Shown in pieces: positions 10,980 to 21,705 of a stretch of 64,000 nt of DNA. A program made the position numbers and the translations under genes. This DNA is from Taudactylus pleione (taxonomy: Eukaryota > Chordata > Amphibia > Anura > Myobatrachidae), in assembly GCA_031769625.1 (NCBI GenBank), contig JAUIMM010002587.1, positions 53,641 through 117,640 of the forward strand, in the 5' to 3' direction. Positions within the stretch are counted from its first letter, which is position 1, and every line of letters begins with the position of its first letter. Under the pieces are notes generated by a model. It was given only the letters and a program-made list of their open reading frames with translations, was not told where the DNA came from and did no database searches.

Positions 10980-13922
10980 GACCAACAAAGGTGATGTGAA
11001 ATGGTTTTTCTCCCATGTTGCGTTTAAGAGAAAACAGCAATTGCTCGTTTTAGGCCAAAATGCATTGAAAGCAATGGAAACAACAAAAGCGTATACTTTG
11101 TGATATCTCCTCTTGTAGCAATCACAGACAACTCAAAATTTCACGGGATGTGTTGAAGACCAAGACCCACAAATGTGATGTGAAATGGTTTTTCTCCCAT
11201 GTTGCATTTAAGAGAAAACTGCAAATGCATGTTTTAGGCCAAAATGCATTGAAAGCAATGGAAACAACAAAAGCGCATACATTGTGATATCTCCTCTTGT
11301 AGCAAACACAGACAGCTCAAAATTTCACGGGATGTGTTGAAGACCAAGACCCACAAATGTGATGTGAAATGGTTTTTCTCCGATGTTGCGTTTAAGAGAA
11401 AACAGCAATTGCTCGTTTTAGGCCAAAATGCATTGAAAGCAATGGAAACAACAAAAGTGCATACTTTGTGATATCTCCTCTTGTAGCAAACACAGACAGC
11501 TCAAATTTCACGGGATCTGTTGAAGACCAAGACCCACAAATGTGATGTGAAATGGTTTTTCTGCAATGTTGCATTTAAGAGAAAACAGCAATTGCTCGTT
11601 TTAGGCCTAAATGCATTGAAAACAATGGAAACAACAAAAGCGCATACTTTGTGATATCTCCTTTTGTAGCAATCACAGACAGCTCAAAATTTCACTGGAT
11701 GTGTTGAAGACCAAGACCCACAAATGTGATGTGAAATGGTTTTTCTCCCATGTAGCGTTTAAGAGAAAACAGCAAATGCATGTTTTAGGCCAAAATGCAT
11801 TGAAAGCAATGGAAACAACAAAGGCGCATACATTGTGATATCTCCTCTTGTAGCAAACACAGACAGCTCAAAATTTCATGGGATCTGTTGAAGACCAAGA
11901 CCCACAAATGTGATGTGAAATGGTTTTTCTCCAATGTTGCGTTTAAGAGAAAACAGCAATTGCTCGTTTTAGGCCTAAATGCATTGAAAACAATGGAAAC
12001 AACAAAAGCGCATACTTTGTGATATCTCCTTTTGTAGCAATCACAGACAGCTCAAAATTTCACAGGATGTGTTGAAGACCAAGACCCACAAATGTGATGT
12101 GAAATGGTTTTACTCCCATGTTGCGTTTAAGAGAAAACAGCAATTGCTCATTTTAGGCCAAAATGCATTGAAAGCAATGGAAACAACAAAAGCGCATACT
12201 TTGTGTTTTCTCCTCTTGTAGCAAACACAGACCGCTCAAAATTTCACCAGATCTGTTAAAGACCAAGACCCACAAATGTGATGTGAAATGGTTTTTCTCC
12301 CATGTTGAGTTTAACAGAAAACAGCAAATGCACGTTTTAGGCCAAAATGCATTGAAAGCAATGGAAACAACAAAAGTGCATACATTGTGATATCTCCTCT
12401 TGTAGCAAACACAGACAGCTCAAAATTTCACTGGTTGTGTTGAAGACCAAGACCCACAAATGTGATGTGAAATGGTTTTTCTCCCATGTTGCGTTTAAGA
12501 GAAAACAGCAATTGCTCATTTTAGGCCAAAATGCATTGAAAGCAATGGAAACAACAAAAGCGCATACTTTGTGTTTTCTCCTCTTGTAGCAAACACAGAC
12601 AGCTCAAAATTTCACCAGATCTGTTGAAGACCAAGACCCACAAATGTGATGTGAAATGGTTTTTCTCCCATGTTGCGTTTAAGAGAAAACAGCAAATGCA
12701 CGTTTTAGGCCAAAATGCATTGAAAACAATGGAAACAACAAAAGCGCATACTTTGTGTTATCTCCTCTTGTAGCAAACACAGACAGCTCAAAATTTCACT
12801 GGATGTGTTGAAGACCAAGACCCACAAATGTGATGTGAAATGGTTTTTCTCCCATGTTGCGTTTAAGAGAAAACAGCAAATGCATGTTTTAGGCCAAAAT
12901 GCATTGAAAGCAATGGAAACAACAAAAGCGCATTCATTGTGATATCTCCTCTTGTAGCAAACACAGACAGCTCAAAATTTCACTGGAAGTGTTGAAGACC
13001 AAGACCCACAAATGTGATGTGAAATTGTTTTTCTCCCATGTTGCGTTTAAGAGAAAACAGCAATTGCTCGTTTTAGGCCAAAATGCATTGAAAGCAATGG
13101 AAACAACAAAAGCGCATAATTTGTGTTATCTCCTCTTGTAGCAAACACAGACAGCTCAAAATTTCACTGGATGTGTTGAAGACCAAGACCCACAAATGTG
13201 ATGTGAAATGGTTTTTCTCCCATGTTGTGTTTAAGAGAAAACTGCAAATGCACGTTTTAGGCCAAAATGCATTGAAAGCAATGGAAATAACAAAAGCGCA
13301 TACTTTGTGTTATCTCCTCTTGTAGCAAACACAGACAGCTCAAAATTTCACCAGATCTGTTGAAGACCAAGACCCACAAATGTGATGTGAAATGGTTTTT
13401 CTCCCATGTTGCGTTTAAGAGAAAACAGCAAATGCACGTTTTAGGCCAAAATGCATTGAAAACAATGGAAACAACAAAAGTGCATACTTTGTGTTATCTC
13501 CTCTTGTAGCAAACACAGACAGCTCAAAATTTCACTGGATGTGTTGAAGACCAAGACCCACAAATGTGATGTGAAATGGTTTTTCTCCCATGTTGCGTTT
13601 AAGAGAAAACAGCAAATGCATGTTTTAGGCCAAAATGCATTGAAAGCAATGGAAACAACAAAAGCGCATTCATTGTGATATCTCCTCTTGTAGCAAACAC
13701 AGACAGCTCAAAATTTCACTGGAAGTGTTGAAGACCAAGACCCACAAATGTGATGTGAAATGGTTTTTCTCCCATGTTGTGTTTAAGAGAAAACTGCAAA
13801 TGCACGTTTTAGGCCAAAATGCATTGAAAGCAATGGAAATAACAAAAGCGCATACTTTGTGTTATCTCCTCTTGTAGCAAACACAGACAGCTCAAAATTT
13901 CACTGGATGTGTTGAAGACCAA
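10980..13922. repeat. B-type 16-monomer unit, copy 1
   Basis: It starts at the marker GACCAACAAAGGTG, which recurs at 13,923 after 2,943 bp (16 monomers minus one). The missing base is the CTCAAATTTCACGGG variant near 11,504, itself repeated near 14,445. The first 1.95 kb, to about 12,930, matches 13,923-15,880 closely, including the GGCCTAAATG and CTCCTTTTG monomers, CACAGG near 12,061, ACCGCTC near 12,231 and TTTAACAGAAAAC near 12,311. Confidence 0.75.
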
Positions 13923-14820
13923 GACCAACAAAGGTGATGTGAAATGGTTTTTCTCCCATGTTGCGTTTAAGAGAAAACAGCAATTGCTCGTTTTAGGCCA
14001 AAATGCATTGAAAGCAATGGAAACAACAAAAGCGTATACTTTGTGATATCTCCTCTTGTAGCAATCACAGACAACTCAAAATTTCATGGGATGTGTTGAA
14101 GACCAAGACCCACAAATGTGATGTGAAATGGTTTTTCTCCCATGTTGCATTTAAGAGAAAACTGCAAATGCATGTTTTAGGCCAAAATGCATTGAAAGCA
14201 ATGGAAACAACAAAAGCGCATACATTGTGATATCTCCTCTTGTAGCAAACACAGACAGCTCAAAATTTCACGGGATGTGTTGAAGACCAAGACCCACAAA
14301 TGTGATGTGAAATGGTTTTTCTCCGATGTTGCGTTTAAGAGAAAACAGCAATTGCTCGTTTTAGGCCAAAATGCATTGAAAGCAATGGAAACAACAAAAG
14401 TGCATACTTTGTGATATCTCCTCTTGTAGCAAACACAGACAGCTCAAATTTCACGGGATCTGTTGAAGACCAAGACCCACAAATGTGATGTGAAATGGTT
14501 TTTCTCCAATGTTGCATTTAAGAGAAAACAGCAATTGCTCGTTTTAGGCCTAAATGCATTGAAAACAATGGAAACAACAAAAGCGCATATTTGTGATATC
14601 TCCTTTTGTAGCAATCACAGACAGCTCAAAATTTCACTGGATGTCTTGAAGACCAAGACCCACAAATGTGATGTGAAATGGTTTTTCTCCCATGTTGCGT
14701 TTAAGAGAAAACAGCAAATGCATGTTTTAGGCCAAAATGCATTGAAAGCAATGGAAACAACAAAGGCGCATACATTGTGATATCTCCTCTTGTAGCAAAC
14801 ACAGACAGCTCAAAATTTCA

Positions 14821-15924
14821 CGGGATCTGTTGAAGACCAAGACCCACAAATGTGATGTGAAATGGTTTTTCTCCAATGTTGCGTTTAAGAGAAAACAGCA
14901 ATTGCTCGTTTTAGGCCTAAATGCATTGAAAACAATGGAAACAACAAAAGCGCATACTTTGTGATATCTCCTTTTGTAGCAATCACAGACAGCTCAAAAT
15001 TTCACAGGATGTGTTGAAGACCAAGACCCACAAATGTGATGTGAAATGGTTTTACTCCCATGTTGCGTTTAAGAGAAAACAGCAATTGCTCATTTTAGGC
15101 CAAAATGCATTGAAAGCAATGGAAACAACAAAAGCGCATACTTTGTGTTTTCTCCTCTTGTAGCAAACACAGACCGCTCAAAATTTCACCAGATCTGTTA
15201 AAGACCAAGACCCACAAATGTGATGTGAAATGGTTTTTCTCCCATGTTGAGTTTAACAGAAAACAGCAAATGCACGTTTTAGGCCAAAATGCATTGAAAG
15301 CAATGGAAACAACAAAAGTGCATACATTGTGATATCTCCTCTTGTAGCAAACACAGACAGCTCAAAATTTCACTGGTTGTGTTGAAGACCAAGACCCACA
15401 AATGTGATGTGAAATGGTTTTTCTCCCATGTTGCGTTTAAGAGAAAACAGCAATTGCTCATTTTAGGCCAAAATGCATTGAAAGCAATGGAAACAACAAA
15501 AGCGCATACTTTGTGTTTTCTCCTCTTGTAGCAAACACAGACAGCTCAAAATTTCACCAGATCTGTTGAAGACCAAGACCCACAAATGTGATGTGAAATG
15601 GTTTTTCTCCCATGTTGCGTTTAAGAGAAAACAGCAAATGCACGTTTTAGGCCAAAATGCATTGAAAACAATGGAAACAACAAAAGCGCATACTTTGTGT
15701 TATCTCCTCTTGTAGCAAACACAGACAGCTCAAAATTTCACTGGATGTGTTGAAGACCAAGACCCACAAATGTGATGTGAAATGGTTTTTCTCCCATGTT
15801 GCGTTTAAGAGAAAACAGCAAATGCATGTTTTAGGCCAAAATGCATTGAAAGCAATGGAAACAACAAAAGCGCATTCATTGTGATATCTCCTCTTGTAGC
15901 AAACACAGACAGCTCAAAATTTCA
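14821..15924. repeat. 6-monomer tandem duplication, copy 1
   Basis: The CGGGATCTG site at 14,821 recurs at 15,925, exactly 1,104 bp (6 x 184) later. Shared markers are CTCCAATG, GGCCTAAAT with CTCCTTTTG, CACAGG, ACCGCTC, TTTAACAGAAAAC and CACTGGTTGTG. The join is visible near 15,890-15,925, where a GCATTCATTG monomer runs into CACGGGATCTG instead of CACTGGAAGTG. Confidence 0.75.
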
Positions 15925-17028
15925 CGGGATCTGTTGAAGACCAAGACCCACAAATGTGATGTGAAATGGTTTTTCTCCAATGTTGCGTTTAAGAGAAAAC
16001 AGCAATTGCTCGTTTTAGGCCTAAATACATTGAAAACAATGGAAACAACAAAAGCGCATACTTTGTGATATCTCCTTTTGTAGCAATCACAGACAGCTCA
16101 AAATTTCACAGGATGTGTTGAAGACCAAGACCCACAAATGTGATGTGAAATGGTTTTACTCCCATGTTGCGTTTAAGAGAAAACAGCAATTGCTCATTTT
16201 AGGCCAAAATGCATTGAAAGCAATGGAAACAACAAAAGAGCATACTTTGTGTTTTCTCCTCTTGTAGCAAACACAGACCGCTCAAAATTTCACCAGATCT
16301 GTTAAAGACCAAGACCCACAAATGTGATGTGAAATGGTTTTTCTCCCATGTTGAGTTTAACAGAAAACAGCAAATGCACGTTTTAGGCCAAAATGCATTG
16401 AAAGCAATGGAAACAACAAAAGTGCATACATTGTGATATCTCCTCTTGTAGCAAACACAGACAGCTCAAAATTTCACTGGTTGTGTTGAAGACCAAGACC
16501 CACAAATGTGATGTGAAATGGTTTTTCTCCCATGTTGCGTTTAAGAGAAAACAGCAATTGCTCATTTTAGGCCAAAATGCATTGAAAGCAATGGAAACAA
16601 CAAAAGCGCATACTTTGTGTTTTCTCCTCTTGTAGCAAACACAGACAGCTCAAAATTTCACCAGATCTGTTGAAGACCAAGACCCACAAATGTGATGTGA
16701 AATGGTTTTTCTCCCATGTTGCGTTTAAGAGAAAACAGCAAATGCACGTTTTAGGCCAAAATGCATTGAAAACAATGGAAACAACAAAAGCGCATACTTT
16801 GTGTTATCTCCTCTTGTAGCAAACACAGACAGCTCAAAATTTCACTGGATGTGTTGAAGACCAAGACCCACAAATGTGATGTGAAATGGTTTTTCTCCCA
16901 TGTTGCGTTTAAGAGAAAACAGCAAATGCATGTTTTAGGCCAAAATGCATTGAAAGCAATGGAAACAACAAAAGCGCATTCATTGTGATATCTCCTCTTG
17001 TAGCAAACACAGACAGCTCAAAATTTCA
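15925..17028. repeat. 6-monomer tandem duplication, copy 2
   Basis: Copy 2 of the 1,104-bp unit matches copy 1 except for scattered substitutions, such as GGCCTAAATACATTG near 16,018 and AAAGAGCATAC near 16,237. It ends in the expected GCATTCATTG then CACTGGAAGTG order near 16,977-17,030. Confidence 0.7.
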
Positions 17029-18129
17029 CTGGAAGTGTTGAAGACCAAGACCCACAAATGTGATGTGAAATTGTTTTTCTCCCATGTTGCGTTTAAGAGA
17101 AAACAGCAATTGCTCGTTTTAGGCCAAAATGCATTGAAAGCAATGGAAACAACAAAAGCGCATAATTTGTGTTATCTCCTCTTGTAGCAAACACAGACAG
17201 CTCAAAATTTCACTGGATGTGTTGAAGACCAAGACCCACAAATGTGATGTGAAATGGTTTTTCTCCCATGTTGTGTTTAAGAGAAAACTGCAAATGCACG
17301 TTTTAGGCCAAAATGCATTGAAAGCAATGGAAATAACAAAAGCGCATACTTTGTGTTATCTCCTCTTGTAGCAAACACAGACAGCTCAAAATTTCACCAG
17401 ATCTGTTGAAGACCAAGACCCACAAATGTGATGTGAAATGGTTTTTCTCCCATGTTGCGTTTAAGAGAAAACAGCAAATGCACGTTTTAGGCCAAAATGC
17501 ATTGAAAACAATGGAAACAACAAAAGTGCATACTTTGTGTTATCTCCTCTTGTAGCAAACACAGACAGCTCAAAATTTCACTGGATGTGTTGAAGACCAA
17601 GACCCACAAATGTGATGTGAAATGGTTTTTCTCCCATGTTGCGTTTAAGAGAAAACAGCAAATGCATGTTTTAGGCCAAAATGCATTGAAAGCAATGGAA
17701 ACAACAAAAGCGCATTCATTGTGATATCTCCTCTTGTAGCAAACACAGACAGCTCAAAATTTCACTGGAAGTGTTGAAGACCAAGACCCACAAATGTGAT
17801 GTGAAATGGTTTTTCTCCCATGTTGTGTTTAAGAGAAAACTGCAAATGCACGTTTTAGGCCAAAATGCATTGAAAGCAATGGAAATAACAAAAGCGCATA
17901 CTTTGTGTTATCTCCTCTTGTAGCAAACACAGACAGCTCAAAATTTCACCAGATCTGTTGAAGACCAAGACCCACAAATGTGATGTGAAATGGTTTTTCT
18001 CCCATGTTGCGTTTAAGAGAAAAGAGCAAATGCACGTTTTAGGCCAAAATGCATTGAAAACAATGGAAACAACAAAAGCGCATACTTTGTGTTATCTCCT
18101 CTTGTAGCAAACACAGACAGCTCAAAATT
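16290..18129. repeat. 10-monomer tandem duplication, copy 1
   Basis: TTTAACAGAAAAC near 16,357 recurs near 18,197, exactly 1,840 bp (10 x 184) later. CACTGGTTGTG, GCATTCATTG, GCATAATTTG and AAAAGAGCAAATG follow in the same order in both copies. It overlaps the end of the second 6-monomer copy because the duplications are nested. Confidence 0.75.
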
Positions 18130-19969
18130 TCACCAGATCTGTTGAAGACCAAGACCCACAAATGTGATGTGAAATGGTTTTTCTCCCATGTTGAGTTTAA
18201 CAGAAAACAGCAAATGCACGTTTTAGGCCAAAATGCATTGAAAGCAATGGAAACAACAAAAGTGCATACATTGTGATATCTCCTCTTGTAGCAAACACAG
18301 ACAGCTCAAAATTTCACTGGTTGTGTTGAAGACCAAGACCCACAAATGTGATGTGAAATGGTTTTTCTCCCATGTTGCGTTTAAGAGAAAACAGCAATTG
18401 CTCATTTTAGGCCAAAATGCATTGAAAGCAATGGAAACAACAAAAGCGCATACTTTGTGTTTTCTCCTCTTGTAGCAAACACAGACAGCTCAAAATTTCA
18501 CCAGATCTGTTGAAGACCAAGACCCACAAATGTGATGTGAAATGGTTTTTCTCCCATGTTGCGTTTAAGAGAAAACAGCAAATGCACGTTTTAGGCCAAA
18601 ATGCATTGAAAACAATGGAAACAACAAAAGCGCATACTTTGTGTTATCTCCTCTTGTAGCAAACACAGACAGCTCAAAATTTCACTGGATGTGTTGAAGA
18701 CCAAGACCCACAAATGTGATGTGAAATGGTTTTTCTCCCATGTTGCGTTTAAGAGAAAACAGCAAATGCATGTTTTAGGCCAAAATGCATTGAAAGCAAT
18801 GGAAACAACAAAAGCGCATTCATTGTGATATCTCCTCTTGTAGCAAACACAGACAGCTCAAAATTTCACTGGAAGTGTTGAAGACCAAGACCCACAAATG
18901 TGATGTGAAATTGTTTTTCTCCCATGTTGCGTTTAAGAGAAAACAGCAATTGCTCGTTTTAGGCCAAAATGCATTGAAAGCAATGGAAACAACAAAAGCG
19001 CATAATTTGTGTTATCTCCTCTTGTAGCAAACACAGACAGCTCAAAATTTCACTGGATGTGTTGAAGACCAAGACCCACAAATGTGATGTGAAATGGTTT
19101 TTCTCCCATGTTGTGTTTAAGAGAAAACTGCAAATGCACGTTTTAGGCCAAAATGCATTGAAAGCAATGGAAATAACAAAAGTGCATACTTTGTGTTATC
19201 TCCTCTTGTAGCAAACACAGACAGCTCAAAATTTCACCAGATCTGTTGAAGACCAAGACCCACAAATGTGATGTGAAATGGTTTTTCTCCCATGTTGCGT
19301 TTAAGAGAAAACAGCAAATGCACGTTTTAGGCCAAAATGCATTGAAAACAATGGAAACAACAAAAGTGCATACTTTGTGTTATCTCCTCTTGTAGCAAAC
19401 ACAGACAGCTCAAAATTTCACTGGATGTGTTGAAGACCAAGACCCACAAATGTGATGTGAAATGGTTTTTCTCCCATGTTGCGTTTAAGAGAAAACAGCA
19501 AATGCATGTTTTAGGCCAAAATGCATTGAAAGCAATGGAAACAACAAAAGCGCATTCATTGTGATATCTCCTCTTGTAGCAAACACAGACAGCTCAAAAT
19601 TTCACTGGAAGTGTTGAAGACCAAGACCCACAAATGTGATGTGAAATGGTTTTTCTCCCATGTTGTGTTTAAGAGAAAACTGCAAATGCACGTTTTAGGC
19701 CAAAATGCATTGAAAGCAATGGAAATAACAAAAGCGCATACTTTGTGTTATCTCCTCTTGTAGCAAACACAGACAGCTCAAAATTTCACCAGATCTGTTG
19801 AAGACCAAGACCCACAAATGTGATGTGAAATGGTTTTTCTCCCATGTTGCGTTTAAGAGAAAAGAGCAAATGCACGTTTTAGGCCAAAATGCATTGAAAA
19901 CAATGGAAACAACAAAAGCGCATACTTTGTGTTATCTCCTCTTGTAGCAAACACAGACAGCTCAATATT
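18130..19969. repeat. 10-monomer tandem duplication, copy 2
   Basis: This repeats 16,290-18,129 at 1,840 bp. The entry monomer near 18,130 is a hybrid: it has CACCAGATCTG and TTGAAGACC where copy 1 has TTAAAGACC, then the shared TTGAGTTTAACAG tail. AGTGCATAC near 19,180 replaces AGCGCATAC of copy 1, a CpG to TpG change. Confidence 0.7.
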
Positions 19970-20417
19970 TCACTGGATGTGTTGAAGACCTAGACCCACA
20001 AATGTGATGTGAAATGGTTTTTCTCCCATGTTGTTTTTAAGAGAAAACTGCCAATGCACGTTTTAGGCCAAAATGCATTGAAAGCAATGGATATAACAAA
20101 AGCGCATACTTTGTGTTATCTCCTCTTGTAGCAAACACAGACAGCTCAAAATTTCACCAGATCTGTTGAAGACCAAGACCCACAAATGTGATGTGAAATG
20201 GTTTTTCTCCCATGTTGCGTTTAAGAGAAAACAGCAAATGCACATTTTAGGCCAAAATGCATTGAAAACAATGGAAACAACAAAAGCGCATACTTTGTGT
20301 TATCTCCTCTTGTAGCAAACACAGACAGCTCAAAATTTCACTGGATGTGTTGAAGACCAAGACCTACAAAGGTGATGTGAAATGGTTTTTCTCCCATGTT
20401 GCGTTTAAGAGAAAACA

Positions 20418-21705
20418 GCAATTGCTCGTTTTAGGCCAAAATGCATTGAAAGCAATGGAAACAACAAAAGCGTATACTTTGTGATATCTCCTCTTGTAGC
20501 AATCACAGACAGCTCAAAATTTCATGAGATGTGTTGAAGACCAAGACCCACAAATGTTATGTGAAATGGTTTTTCTCCCATGTTGCGTTTAAGAGAAAAC
20601 TGCAAATGCACGTTTTAGGCCAAAATGCATTGAAAGCAAAGGAAATAACAAAAGTGCATACTTTGTGTTATCTCCTCTTGTAGCAAACACAGACAGCTCA
20701 AAATTTTACCAGATCTGTTGAAGACCAAGACCCACAAATGTGATGTGAAATTGTTTTTCTCCCATGTTGCGTTTAAGAGAAAACAGCAAATGCACGTTTT
20801 AGGCCAAAATGCATTGAAAACAATGGAAACAACAAAAGCGCATACTTTGTGTTATCTCCTCTTGTAGCAAACACAGACAGCTCAAAATTTCACTGGATGT
20901 GTTGAAGACCAAGACCCACAAAGGTGATGTGAAATGGTTTTTCTCCCATGTTGTGTTTAAGAGAAAACTGCAAATGCACGTTTTAGGCCAAAATGCATTG
21001 AAAGCAATGGAAATAACAAAAGCGCATACTTTGTGTTATCTCCTCTTGTAGCAAACACAGACAGCTCAAAATTTCACCAGATCTGTTGAAGACCAAGACC
21101 CACAAATGTGATGTGAAATGGTTTTTCTCCCATGTTGCGTTTAAGAGAAAACAGCAAATGCACATTTTAGGCCAAAATGCATTGAAAACAATGGAAACAA
21201 CAAAAGCGCATACTTTTTGTTATCTCCTCTTGTAGCAAACACAGACAGCTCAAAATTTCACTGGATGTGTTGAAGACCAAGACCTACAAAGGAGATGTGA
21301 AATGGTTTTTCTCCCATGTTGCGTTTAAGAGAAAACAGCAATTGCTCATTTTAGGCCAAAATGCATTGAAAGCAATAGAAACAACAAAAGCGCATACTTT
21401 GTGATATCTCCTCTTGTAGCAATCACAGACAGCTCAAAATTTCACGGGATGTGTTGAAGACCAAGACCCACAAATGTGATGTGAAATGGTTTTTCTCCCA
21501 TGTTGCGTTTAAGAGAAAACAGCAATTGCACGTTTTAGGCCAAAATGCATTGAAAGCAATGGAAACAACAAAAGCGCATACTTTGTGTTATCTCCTCTTG
21601 TAGCAAACACAGACAGCTCAAAATTTCACTGGATGTGTTGAAGACCAAGACCCACAAATGTGATGTGAAATGGTTTTTCTCTCATGTTGTGTTTAAGAGA
21701 AAACT
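20418..21705. repeat. third copy of the A unit head (A3)
   Basis: The CATGAG and AATGTTATG monomer that opens the window and recurs at 4,048 appears again at 20,418. From about 19,330 to 22,800 the sequence parallels 2,960-6,430 at a constant 16,370-bp offset. Several differences are CpG decay, for example AAAGTGCATAC near 20,652 and GCTCATTTT near 21,343. The ACTTTTTGTT variant near 21,213 is shared only with the extra monomers of the third H16 unit, near 30,411. Confidence 0.8.

Larger units (their letters stand above)
8691..20417. repeat. B domain: nested 22-, 16-, 10- and 6-monomer duplications
   Basis: The marker GCATTCATTG followed by CACTGGAAGTG recurs at about 8,885, 12,931, 16,977 and 18,817. 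The first two steps are 4,046 bp (22 monomers minus two) and the third is 1,840 bp (10 monomers). A second series near 9,622, 13,669, 17,717 and 19,557 agrees. Other B markers are CACTGGTTGTG, TTTAACAGAAAAC, GCATAATTTG, GGCCTAAATG with CTCCTTTTG, and CTCCGATG or CTCCAATG. No other content is visible. Confidence 0.8.

Noticed and set aside
14463..14780. 105-residue plus-strand open frame, longest in the window
   Set aside because: It exists only because the monomer near 14,588 lost one base and became 183 bp, letting two copies read in frame. The residues are the same plus-strand satellite translation seen elsewhere.
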